Below, in pieces: positions 33,802 through 41,494 of a stretch of DNA of 44,397 nt; positions within the stretch are counted from its first letter, which is position 1, and each line of letters opens with the position of its first letter. A program made the translations under genes and the position numbers. Origin of the DNA: Streptosporangium minutum. Its GTDB lineage: Bacteria > Actinomycetota > Actinomycetes > Streptosporangiales > Streptosporangiaceae. The stretch lies in the NCBI RefSeq assembly GCF_002149035.1, contig NZ_NGFP01000032.1:1-44397 (forward strand), in the 5' to 3' direction. The notes under the pieces were generated by a model. That model made no database searches and was not told the DNA's origin. It saw only the letters and a list, made by a program, of their open reading frames with translations.

Positions 33802-34163
33802 CAGGCGCTTCCCCAGGAGCATCGTTCGGCCAGCGCCGTGCGCACGACGCCGAGCCGTTCCAGTGTCGTGAGCGCGTCGGCCAGCTGAGAGAAGGGGACG
33901 GACAGCTCCCGTGCCAGGTCGCCCGCGGCGCGCGGCGGCCGCGCGGCAAGGTGCCCGGCCAGGGCGGTCGACCACAACGCACCCCGGATCCGGCCGACAA
34001 CGGTCCCGGCGCGGACGATCTCGACACCGTCGGCGTCGGCCTTCAGCACGACGCCCTCGGATAACACCGGCTCGTCCTGCGGCACCCAGTCATGATAGGG
34101 CGACGCGACCTCTTCGATCCGGTCCAATGCCCAGAGTTCTGGCACGCCAGCATGACCCACCAT
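33801..34163 (-). CDS. Small winged-helix / PqqD-RRE-like protein of the RiPP cluster
   Basis: A 120-residue protein; ATG at 34163 is chosen because AAGGG stands seven bases upstream. The pattern is three strands (VLSEGVVLKADADGVEIVRA) followed by helices with a winged-helix ending (DLARELSVPFSQLADALTTL, ERLGVVRTA). The same plan occurs at the N-termini of the TylF-like and HDO-like proteins in this cluster. In RiPP pathways such domains bind the leader peptide and deliver it to an enzyme, here most likely the coupled 2OG oxygenase. Similarity is structural by eye and would need profile comparison. Confidence 0.6.
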   Translation of the reverse strand: MVGHAGVPELWALDRIEEVASPYHDWVPQDEPVLSEGVVLKADADGVEIVRAGTVVGRIRGALWSTALAGHLAARPPRAAGDLARELSVPFSQLADALTTLERLGVVRTALAERCSWGSA

Positions 34164-34255
34164 GCAACGACCCTTCAGAAGACATGTCAACGTAATTCGT
34201 CCTCGTCGAATGCCGACCTTAACAACGGTCTACCATTCCCGCCAGCCCGTCCCCA

Positions 34256-34284
34256 TTGAATTCGATGTCGGCGGCTGTTAACTT
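34256..34284 (+). promoter_or_regulatory. Promoter of the RiPP precursor operon
   Basis: TTGAAT (34256-34261) and TAACTT (34279-34284) are separated by exactly 17 bases and lie 38 bases before the precursor ATG. This is a good fit to a sigma-70-type promoter in a region that is otherwise AT-richer than its surroundings. Confidence 0.6.
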
Positions 34285-34321
34285 TTGTCAGAATTGTCGT
34301 CCACCCTCGAAAGAGGTATGC

Positions 34322-34450
34322 ATGGCCGAGAATCTGCCTCCCGAGTCCGAGCTTCCCACCCCGGGCACCGACGAAGAGCACGTGCCGTTCACTGTCGAGA
34401 TGATGGAACTCGACAGCAACCCCATCATTCTGCAGCCGAAGTCCTACTAA
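34322..34450 (+). CDS. Putative RiPP precursor peptide
   Basis: A 42-residue peptide starting with ATG at 34322 after AGAGG. Residues 1-22 are acidic and Pro/Glu-rich (MAENLPPESELPTPGTDEEH); then FTVEMMELDSNPII follows, and the end is LQPKSY. There is no cysteine, and the only hydroxyl residues in the second half are Thr24, Ser32, Ser41 and Tyr42. Position (first gene behind a promoter, directly before YcaO), size and acidic start fit a leader plus a short core. The cleavage site is unknown; the hydrophobic NPIILQPKSY end is the best core candidate. An overlapping frame in another phase is a shadow. Confidence 0.75.
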   Translation: MAENLPPESELPTPGTDEEHVPFTVEMMELDSNPIILQPKSY

Positions 34451-34458
34451 CGCTGCGC

Positions 34459-36336
34459 ATGGCGAATTCGTATCCGGACGTCTCCGGATCACATTCCGTG
34501 ACATCCACCGGCAACGATTTCGCCTATCGGCTCGCCCCTTGGGTGGTCACGGCCGTCCGGGGGGCGAGTGCATTTCTCTTGGGCCCGAAGCTTTCACTGC
34601 TCCACCTTGCGACCGCGACGGTCGACGCCTCCGCAATCGCGCAGGCCATAGGCGTCGACAACGCGGTGGGCGCGGGTTTTATCGAGCCCCGCGCACCCGC
34701 CGATGATGTCGACCCGGACGACTCCGGGCCCGACGCGCCGGTGACGGGCGTACTCGTGCGCGGCGCTGGCGTGCCGGCCCGCGCGTGCGCCGAGCTGGCC
34801 CGCCGGCTGACCGCCGCCGGGCAGGGCCGGTGGGCGCTCGGGCGGCCGCCGTTACCGGGCACCTTGGTCCTGATCATCACGCATCGCCGGGCGGCCCACG
34901 ACGCACTGGCCCGCACCCTGCCCACGGGCCGGCTCCTGAGCGTGGGCGAGTCTTTCGAGGGTCTGTACGTGACCGGCCCCAGGCCGCTCACCGAGCGCGG
35001 ACTCGCCGGACCCGGACCCGATCGGCGCTGGGCGTTCGAGCACCGGCTCGCCGGACTCGGCCTGCACGACCGCCCCTCCACGACGCTGTGGCAGTTGCGC
35101 ACCGACCCGGACGGCCTGGTCCGCGCCGTGTTGGCCGCGGCCCGCCGCACCGCGGACGACGCCGTCCTCGCCGGCACCGGGCGGCAGGTCTCCTTCGCCA
35201 CTCCCGCCGCCGTGCGCCGCACGGTCTTCCGCGATGTGCCGGACACGCAGGCGTGGACGTTCGGGATGGTGCGCGGGCTGAAGGTCCGGCCAGGGGCGGT
35301 CGTCGGCAGCCACATCGCCACCTGCCGGACCCCCGCCGCCGGCCAGGACCACCTGGAGGGCAACAGCGGCAAGGGGACCGACGCGCGGAGCGCGGTGACC
35401 GGCGCGGTCGGTGAGGCCGTCGAACGGTACGCGGCCTACGAGGCCAACTGGAGTCTGCCGCCGGCGGCCGCGACGTCACCCCGGGTTGATTTGTCGCAGT
35501 TCCATCCGTACGGCGACGCCTGGGACAACGATCCGGCACCCACGGCCGACTACGTCGACGGCACGGACCTGGCCGGCCACGGCACCGTCGCCGTGCCCAA
35601 GGCCCTGGTCGCATTCCCCTACGTCGGTGCCAACCGGCCCACCTACGGCGGCACGACCGGTCTCGCGGCGGCGCCGGACGTCGCGGACGCCACCCTGCGC
35701 GGCCTGCGCGAGGTGCTCGAGCGCGACAGCCTCTACCACCACTTCACCGGGATGCGACCCGCGCACCGGCTGGACGGCGCGGCCTCCCTGCGCCGCCTCG
35801 GCCTGGCCGGCGCCTTCCGCGGCGACCTCTGGATCCTGCACTGGCCGAACCGGAAATACCTCATGCCCGACGTGCACGCCTTCCACCACGACCCGCACGC
35901 CGGGCTACTCGTGCGCTCCAGCGGCTCCGGCCTGACCTTCGACGAGGCCGTCGACTCGGCGATGCTGGAGCTCTGCCAGGTCCACCACGAGGGCGTGCGC
36001 GCACACCGCGCGGGCGCCGCGACGAGCTCCGTGCACGCGCGGTGGCGGCAGCCGTCCGTCATCGACGAGTGCCGCCGGTACCTGGACGCCCAGCGTCCGC
36101 ATGCCGTACCCGAGATGCCCTACCACGACGCGCCCGGACAGCTGGAGCACCTGGTGCGCCGGCTCGCCGCCACGGGCCGCGGGCCGATCACCGTCCGGCT
36201 GCCGCTGCACGGACCCGACTGGACCGTGGTGCGGGTGCTGGTGCCGGGGGCGGCGACCGTACCGTACGCCTCGGCCAGCCGCGGCGGGGCCCGGTTGCCC
36301 ACCGACGCGCCGTGGCGGCACGGCATACCGACCTGA
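34459..36336 (+). CDS. YcaO-domain protein with fused N-terminal TOMM-type domain
   Basis: A 625-residue protein beginning eight bases after the precursor stop. The C-terminal YcaO part (about 270-625) has the ATP/Mg signature GNSGKGTDARSAVTGAVGEA then VERYAAYEA (from residue 301), VPKALVAFPY, TTGLAAAP and LRGLREVLERDSLYHHF. YcaO enzymes phosphorylate a backbone amide oxygen to form azolines, thioamides or amidines. The N-terminal 265 residues are poorly conserved and resemble the partner (E1/ocin-ThiF-like) region of fused TOMM proteins. No SagB-type azoline dehydrogenase is present. The C-terminus ends PWRHGIPT and lacks the PxPxP of azoline-forming YcaOs, so another amide modification is possible. 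Confidence 0.85.
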   Translation: MANSYPDVSGSHSVTSTGNDFAYRLAPWVVTAVRGASAFLLGPKLSLLHLATATVDASAIAQAIGVDNAVGAGFIEPRAPADDVDPDDSGPDAPVTGVLVRGAGVPARACAELARRLTAAGQGRWALGRPPLPGTLVLIITHRRAAHDALARTLPTGRLLSVGESFEGLYVTGPRPLTERGLAGPGPDRRWAFEHRLAGLGLHDRPSTTLWQLRTDPDGLVRAVLAAARRTADDAVLAGTGRQVSFATPAAVRRTVFRDVPDTQAWTFGMVRGLKVRPGAVVGSHIATCRTPAAGQDHLEGNSGKGTDARSAVTGAVGEAVERYAAYEANWSLPPAAATSPRVDLSQFHPYGDAWDNDPAPTADYVDGTDLAGHGTVAVPKALVAFPYVGANRPTYGGTTGLAAAPDVADATLRGLREVLERDSLYHHFTGMRPAHRLDGAASLRRLGLAGAFRGDLWILHWPNRKYLMPDVHAFHHDPHAGLLVRSSGSGLTFDEAVDSAMLELCQVHHEGVRAHRAGAATSSVHARWRQPSVIDECRRYLDAQRPHAVPEMPYHDAPGQLEHLVRRLAATGRGPITVRLPLHGPDWTVVRVLVPGAATVPYASASRGGARLPTDAPWRHGIPT

Positions 36337-36362
36337 CCGACCGACGACGACAAGGGGCCGAA

Positions 36363-37430
36363 GTGAGCACCATCGACGCGTTCCGTGAACTCCAGGACGC
36401 TCTGACCGCCGTCGAGGCGCAGGCCGATGCGGCCGACGACGACCGCTCGGCGCATGCGCTGGCCACGGTCCTCGCGGACTCGACGGCACTCGCCCGGGTG
36501 GACCCGGGCCTGCTCCTCGCGGAGCTGCTGGCGGACCCGCGCGGCTGGCCGGACCAGTCGTGGGAGAACTACTTCGGCAACGCCTGCATCACCGTGGTCC
36601 AGACCGAGACGATCCGGGTCGACGTGCTGTATTGGCTGCAGAACGCCTCTACCCTGCACAAGCACGTGTCGTCCGGGGCGTTCCTGGCGCTCAGCGGCCG
36701 CCGCGTCCACCTCGAGTACGACTTCTCCGCACTCGACGCGCTTGGCGACGGCGTCACGTCCGCGACGCTGGCGGCAACCAGCCGCACCATGATGCGCGCC
36801 GCGTCGGTCGTGCCGATCCTGCCAGCGCTCGTCCACGAGCTCTACTGGATCGAGAAACCGTCGGTGACGGTAGCGGTGCGACGCGCACCCGCGGCGGGCG
36901 GGCCCGCGCATCGGCCGCACGAGTTCATCGGCCCCGGCACCGGGTACCTGCCCGCCGCCTTCCACCGCACGTCCAACGTCCAGCGATGGATCGACGGGCT
37001 GGGCATGCTGCGCCGCGCGAGCCGGCCGCTGTACTGGCGGACGCTCGAGCAGGCGATGGCCGTGGTGGACCCGATCCACCTCATCCACGTGCTCGACGAG
37101 CTGAGCGACAACCCGCCGGACGAGGTGTCGGCGCTGCTGGAACGCGCCGCCGCGGCCCGCTCCGACGACAGCCTGGCCCGGCTCGCGCCGACGGTGCCCG
37201 AGTTCCGCCGCCGGAAGGTCTTCTCCCGCGTGTTCGCCCCCAGCACCGATGCGCAGCTACTGGCCGCCCTGCTGTGGGCCGGTGCGGAGGGCGGAGAACT
37301 GGCCGCCTTCCTCAAGGACGAGGGCATCACCGATCCCGACCGGTTCGTCCGTGACCACGGCGAGTCGCTGAGCGCCCGGGATCCGCGCACCGCCCCCTAC
37401 GTCGAGCACGCCAGGCGGTCGCTGCGATGA
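36363..37430 (+). CDS. Cupin-type (cysteine-dioxygenase-like) protein
   Basis: A 355-residue protein with GTG at 36363 after AGGGG. A cupin motif is visible: STLHKHVSSGAFLALSGRRV (His99, His101), similar in pattern to H-x-H...GAF...G of cysteine-dioxygenase-like proteins. A later HEFIGPGTGYLPAAFHRTSN block may supply another ligand. The last 130 residues are helical and acidic and not recognised. It lies between YcaO and the JmjC-type gene and overlaps the latter by four bases. A metal-dependent oxidation of the precursor is the natural guess, but catalysis is unproved. Confidence 0.6.
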   Translation: MSTIDAFRELQDALTAVEAQADAADDDRSAHALATVLADSTALARVDPGLLLAELLADPRGWPDQSWENYFGNACITVVQTETIRVDVLYWLQNASTLHKHVSSGAFLALSGRRVHLEYDFSALDALGDGVTSATLAATSRTMMRAASVVPILPALVHELYWIEKPSVTVAVRRAPAAGGPAHRPHEFIGPGTGYLPAAFHRTSNVQRWIDGLGMLRRASRPLYWRTLEQAMAVVDPIHLIHVLDELSDNPPDEVSALLERAAAARSDDSLARLAPTVPEFRRRKVFSRVFAPSTDAQLLAALLWAGAEGGELAAFLKDEGITDPDRFVRDHGESLSARDPRTAPYVEHARRSLR

Positions 37431-38683
37431 GCGGACGACCGGACCTCGCCGCGTTGTGGGAGACCGGGCCCGGCGTGATCGACCCGCCGTGGGACACCGG
37501 CGCCTTCACGGGGGAGCGGCTGTTCGCGCTCGCGTGCACCGCCGCGGCCAGCCGCACGACGCTGCCCGACCCGCAGGACGTGCGGCTCTTCACCGACGAC
37601 AACATCGTCAATCCCACCCAGCTCGCCCCATACCTGCCCGATCGCGAACGGGACAGCGGCTTCGCCGGATACGCCAGCCGTCTGCGCGGTCAGGTGACGT
37701 CCTTCGCGCTGACCATCAACTCGCTCCAGCAGTTCGACTGGGACTTCTGGCGCATCCTGCGCCGCCAGGTCGACGCCGTCCTGGCCGCGACCGGTCCGGG
37801 GTCGGCCGGCGGCGTCGACTGCCATCTCATCGCCTCCGCGTACGGCACCGCGCCGACGCTGATCCACAAGGACACCGCAGGCGTCTTCACCCACGTCATC
37901 AGCGGCACCAAACGCTACTACACGTGGCCCTTCGACGTGTTCGCCCCCATCGCCGGCGCCGAGGCGCTCCAGCGTCAGGTGAACCTGCCCGCGTCGGTGC
38001 GCGTCGAGGACCACCGCGACACAGCCACCGTGGTCGAGGGCGGCGCGGGCACCGTCATGTACTGGCCGTCGGACCGCTGGCACTGTGCGACCTCCGACGG
38101 CGCGGCGACGGTGTCCCTGCACGTGGCGCACTATCAGTGGGACGACCGGCTCGCCACGGTGCTGCGACGGCTGCGCAAGCAGGCCGAGGCCGACCTGGGC
38201 ACCGCCCGGTACCTGGGCGGCACGCCGGGGGAGGCGGGCACCGACCGGGCCGACGCCGTCGAGGCGGCCGTGCGCAAGACCCTGTCCCGCATCCTTGAAG
38301 ACACCGGCCTGGACCTGCAGACGCGCCTCGGCCGACTGCGGCGCCGGACCGCGTCGAACTTCGAGGTGGTGCCGCCGCCGCGGCCGTGCCCCGACCTCGT
38401 GGCCGCCGACCTGCTCACGGTCCCGGACGTGTCGGCCGTGGCGACGCTGGCCGTGGACGACACGACGCACCTCGCGGCCAACGGGCACGTCATGCGCGTA
38501 CGCGGCGGCGGCTGGCTCGACGGATTCCTGGCCGCGCTGGAGCCGGGTGCGGCGCGGACCCTCGCCGGATGGAGCGAGGCGATCCGCGCCGCCGGTGGCC
38601 CGCCGGGCCTGGCCGAGGCCGCGACGCTCGTACGGGAGCTGGTCCGGCGCGGCGCGCTGGACCGGGAAGGGGCGACGCCGTGA
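37427..38683 (+). CDS. JmjC-type 2-oxoglutarate oxygenase with C-terminal winged helix
   Basis: A 418-residue protein starting with ATG at 37427 inside the stop of the cupin gene. The JmjC core has His147-Lys-Asp149 (APTLIHKDTAGVFTHVISGT), KRYYTWPFDVF, and His219 in YWPSDRWHCATSDGAATVSL. The architecture (JmjC, dimerisation helices, C-terminal winged helix around HLAANGHVMRVRGGGWLDGF, LAEAATLVRELVRRGALD) resembles ribosomal oxygenases of the RoxA/YcfD group, which hydroxylate Arg or His. Here, inside a RiPP operon, the likely substrate is the precursor peptide, and the terminal winged helix may act in leader binding. It overlaps the next gene by four bases. Confidence 0.82.
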   Translation: MSGRPDLAALWETGPGVIDPPWDTGAFTGERLFALACTAAASRTTLPDPQDVRLFTDDNIVNPTQLAPYLPDRERDSGFAGYASRLRGQVTSFALTINSLQQFDWDFWRILRRQVDAVLAATGPGSAGGVDCHLIASAYGTAPTLIHKDTAGVFTHVISGTKRYYTWPFDVFAPIAGAEALQRQVNLPASVRVEDHRDTATVVEGGAGTVMYWPSDRWHCATSDGAATVSLHVAHYQWDDRLATVLRRLRKQAEADLGTARYLGGTPGEAGTDRADAVEAAVRKTLSRILEDTGLDLQTRLGRLRRRTASNFEVVPPPRPCPDLVAADLLTVPDVSAVATLAVDDTTHLAANGHVMRVRGGGWLDGFLAALEPGAARTLAGWSEAIRAAGGPPGLAEAATLVRELVRRGALDREGATP

Positions 38684-39663
38684 AGCTGACCGACGGGGCG
38701 TTCGTGGCGGTCAGGGACGGCCGGCTCGTCCTCGGCCACGCCGACCGGCCGTTCACCCTCTGGCAGGTCGATCCGGGCGTCCTGGTTGTACTGGCGGAGA
38801 TCGCGCGCGGCACGACGGCACAGGACCTCCACGAGGCGCTCGCCCCGCTCACCGGGCTCGACCGGAAGGCGGTCGAAACCCTGCTCGGGCACCTGCGCAC
38901 AGCCCGGATCGTCGCCGAAGAACCGGGCGTTGTACTACGTGACGTAAATGCGGAAATTGCCAAGGTCGTTTCCGCCGCTCCCGACCTCGACCAGGACCCC
39001 GACTTCCTCGAGGCCGCCCGGCAGTGCGAGGACCTCACCCTCACCTCGGCCGCCGCGCAGTACGCCCTGTGGTCGGCGGTGGGCCACATCGCCGCCAACG
39101 CGATCCCCGGTGCCGTGGTGGAGTGCGGCGTCTGGCGGGGCGGCAGCATGCTGCTGGCCGCGCTGGCCCTGCTCCACCACCGGGTCGAGGACCGCGACCT
39201 GTACCTGTTCGACACGTTCGACTGGGCCTGGGAACCGGCCGGCGACCGCGACGGCATGGTCGGAGCGGAGGAGCAGACGCTCGGCGCCGAAGCAGCGACG
39301 CCGTCGTACATGTCGACCGGCACCTCCGCCGCCGACATCCACAAACGGATCACCACGGCGGGGTACCCGGGCGCGCGTGTGCACTGCGTGACTGGGTTCG
39401 TCCAGGACACCGTCCCCGGACACGCGCCGGACAGCATCGCACTGCTGCGCCTGGACACCGACCAGTACGAGTCGACCCTGCACGAGCTGCGTGAGCTGTA
39501 TCCGAGAGTGGTGCCGGGCGGCGTGGTCATCGTCGATGACTACGGCAAGCTGAGCGGCGCCACGCGAGCCACCGATGAATACCTCGCCGGACTGGACCGC
39601 CGGGTGCTGCTGCACCGCATCGACACTCAGGGCCGCGTCTTCGTGAAACCCGCGTCTTCATGA
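38680..39663 (+). CDS. TylF-family O-methyltransferase with N-terminal RRE-like domain
   Basis: A 327-residue protein, GTG at 38680 (GTGA overlap). Residues 1-85 are a PqqD-like winged helix: LTDGAFVAVRDGRLVLGHAD, FTLWQVDPGVLVVLAEIARG, VETLLGHLRTARIVAEE. The rest is a macrocin/mycinamicin-type (TylF/MycF) methyltransferase: VVECGVWRGGSMLLAALALL, YLFDTFDWAWEP, ALLRLDTDQYESTLHELREL, GGVVIVDDYGKLSGATRA, with the two metal-binding Asp residues. TylF enzymes methylate sugar hydroxyls; fusion to a peptide-binding domain suggests methylation of a hydroxylated residue on the precursor. Its 3' end lies inside a 17-bp tandem repeat. Confidence 0.85.
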   Translation: MKLTDGAFVAVRDGRLVLGHADRPFTLWQVDPGVLVVLAEIARGTTAQDLHEALAPLTGLDRKAVETLLGHLRTARIVAEEPGVVLRDVNAEIAKVVSAAPDLDQDPDFLEAARQCEDLTLTSAAAQYALWSAVGHIAANAIPGAVVECGVWRGGSMLLAALALLHHRVEDRDLYLFDTFDWAWEPAGDRDGMVGAEEQTLGAEAATPSYMSTGTSAADIHKRITTAGYPGARVHCVTGFVQDTVPGHAPDSIALLRLDTDQYESTLHELRELYPRVVPGGVVIVDDYGKLSGATRATDEYLAGLDRRVLLHRIDTQGRVFVKPASS

Positions 39664-39704
39664 AACCCGCGTCTTCATGAAACCCGCGTCTTCATGAAAC
39701 CCGT
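39637..39704 (+). repeat. Four 17-bp tandem repeats across a gene end
   Basis: GTCTTCATGAAACCCGC occurs at 39654 and 39671, with one-base variants at 39637 and 39688. The stop codon of the TylF-like gene is in the second copy. Each copy holds ATGAAACCC; 17 is not a multiple of three, so changes in copy number would move the stop or the spacing to the next gene. Confidence 0.95.
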
Positions 39705-39719
39705 TGAAAGGTAGGACCG

Positions 39720-40748
39720 ATGTCTGACGTCATTGATTTCGCGGTACGCCCGCGGTTCAGCGACCGCGCGTCCCTGACCGTCGACGACGGCGTGGTGCGC
39801 ATCGAGGACGGCACGTACCGCGCCGAGTTCTCGGCGCGCACCGCCGAAACCCCGGACCTGACGCGGCTGGCGCACGGCGTGCCGCCGCAGCAGCTGCTGT
39901 CGGAGGTGCGCGGCTGGCTCGAATGCGACGAACGGGAGGCGCGCGCGGCTGTCCAGCGGCTGTTCAGCACCGGCCTGCTGGTGGACCCAGACGCCGCCCA
40001 GCAGGAGCACGTGCCCGGGGCGTACGTGGCGTGCCGGCTGCTCGACGTGTTCCGCCGCCGGTTCCCGGCCGCGGTCCGCGACGCGCCTCTGCTGCGCGCC
40101 CTGGCAGAAGGCCCGAACCCGGGACTCGCGCTCGGGTTCCTGGCGGAGACCTACTTCGTCGTACGGACCGCCCGCTGGTCCAGCGAGCCGGTGTTCCGGC
40201 ACGACATGACCGGCGCCCAGCGCGCGGCACTGGAGGACTTCCGCAACTCGGAGTCCGGCCACGGTGAACTGCTGCTGAGCGGCTTCAACGCCGCCGGCCT
40301 CGACGTCGAGGCCCTGCGCCGGGCGCCGGAGGCTATCGAGACGATGGCCTACAGCCACGCCTACGGCGCCTTCGCCTGGCAGGGTGTGGCGCAGTTCGCG
40401 GCGGCGCTCGTGCTGCCCGAGGTGCCGGCGCCACGGCCCGGCGGGGTGCGAACGGGCGACGACGTGCTGGACCTGCTCGCCCGTGACCACGGCGTGCCGG
40501 ACCACCTGATCAAGGTGTTCCGCGCGCACGAGGACGACGACGTCGAGGGCGACCACGCGGGGCTGCCCGCGTTGCTGCTGTCCGAGGAGCGTCACCTCAC
40601 GCCAGCCGTCGTGGAGCATCTGTTCGTCATCCTGCGGCAGATGATCGACCTGTACCGGGGACACCTCGACGCGGTGCACCGGCGGTACGCGCGATGGGTC
40701 CCCGACGCGGTGGCGCCACGGCTGCCCGACAACGCATTCCGGGTCTGA
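39720..40748 (+). CDS. Heme-oxygenase-fold diiron (HDO/PqqC-like) enzyme with N-terminal RRE-like domain
   Basis: A 342-residue protein, ATG at 39720 after AAAGGTAGG. The first 95 residues are a PqqD-like domain (LTVDDGVVRIEDGTYRAEFS, LLSEVRGWLECDEREARAAV, QRLFSTGLLVD). The remainder is a helical TenA/PqqC/HDO-type domain with candidate metal ligands in FLAETYFVV, DFRNSESGHGELLLSGF and EDDDVEGDHAGL (Glu, Glu, His, Asp, His in the usual order). HDO enzymes use two irons and oxygen for N-oxygenation, C-C cleavage or desaturation. In this cluster it likely oxidises the precursor. The 56-base gap upstream contains the end of the tandem repeats. Confidence 0.75.
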   Translation: MSDVIDFAVRPRFSDRASLTVDDGVVRIEDGTYRAEFSARTAETPDLTRLAHGVPPQQLLSEVRGWLECDEREARAAVQRLFSTGLLVDPDAAQQEHVPGAYVACRLLDVFRRRFPAAVRDAPLLRALAEGPNPGLALGFLAETYFVVRTARWSSEPVFRHDMTGAQRAALEDFRNSESGHGELLLSGFNAAGLDVEALRRAPEAIETMAYSHAYGAFAWQGVAQFAAALVLPEVPAPRPGGVRTGDDVLDLLARDHGVPDHLIKVFRAHEDDDVEGDHAGLPALLLSEERHLTPAVVEHLFVILRQMIDLYRGHLDAVHRRYARWVPDAVAPRLPDNAFRV

Positions 40749-40753
40749 GTCGC

Positions 40754-41494
40754 GTGACGACGACGAGCTTCTATGATGGCCTCCTCGGGACCGTGTACGC
40801 CAATGCCATTGCCGATCAACGTTTCGTTGAGGACGACGTGTTCACCCAACTGGTCGCCGACGCCGACGGCCCAGCCCTGGAGCTGGGCAGCGGAACCGGA
40901 CGCCTGACGCTGCGCCTGCTCGCCGCCGGGCACGACGTCGAAGGACTGGAGATCTCCGATGAGATGACCGACGTGTGCATCGCCGAGGCGAGCCGCCTCG
41001 GGCTGCGCCCGGTGGTGCATCGCGGCAGCTTCGCGCCGCTCGACGCGTCGCTGCGCGGATACGCGATGATCTTCTGCCCGCTCAACGCGTTCAGCTTCAT
41101 CGTGGACGACGCCGCCGCCATGACCGCGGTGCACAGCTACGCGGCCGCACTCAAGCCCGGCGGCGTCCTCGCGCTCGCCGGTTCGGCCGGCGAGAACGCG
41201 CTGCGCGACGGCACCGGCTGGACGAGGCGCCCCGACGTCCAGGTCGCCGAGGCCACACTCGCGCAGGTCGAGGAGCGACGGACCCCCGACGACGACGGCC
41301 GGTGCCTGCGGATCGAGCGGGTCATCCGGATCGTCGGCCCCGACGGAACCGTACGGCAGACGCAACGCGGGACACAGCTGCGGCGGTTGCGCCCCATCGC
41401 CGCGCTCGCCCAGATGTTCGCGGGTGCGGGGCTCGGAGCGCTGCACGCCTACGGCAACGACGCCGACTACATTCTCACCGGGCGCAAAGGATGA
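40754..41494 (+). CDS. SAM-dependent methyltransferase (class I)
   Basis: A 246-residue protein; GTG at 40754 lies five bases after the preceding stop, and similarity starts with SFYDGLLGTVYANAIADQRF. The SAM site is ALELGSGTGRLTLRLLAAGH followed by DVEGLEISDEM; later blocks are IFCPLNAFSFI and ALKPGGVLALAG. This is the general small-molecule methyltransferase fold and says nothing about the acceptor. Within the operon it would methylate the peptide, for example at its end or a side chain. Its stop overlaps the exporter start (ATGA). Confidence 0.85.
   Translation: MTTTSFYDGLLGTVYANAIADQRFVEDDVFTQLVADADGPALELGSGTGRLTLRLLAAGHDVEGLEISDEMTDVCIAEASRLGLRPVVHRGSFAPLDASLRGYAMIFCPLNAFSFIVDDAAAMTAVHSYAAALKPGGVLALAGSAGENALRDGTGWTRRPDVQVAEATLAQVEERRTPDDDGRCLRIERVIRIVGPDGTVRQTQRGTQLRRLRPIAALAQMFAGAGLGALHAYGNDADYILTGRKG

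Noticed and set aside
34285-34458. Upstream in-frame extension of the YcaO protein over the precursor
   Set aside because: It would overlap the precursor peptide in another frame and reads as Arg/His-rich shadow; ATG at 34459 fits domain length.
39637-39704. CRISPR-like array
   Set aside because: Repeats are 17 bp without spacers and lie in and after a coding region; a plain tandem repeat.
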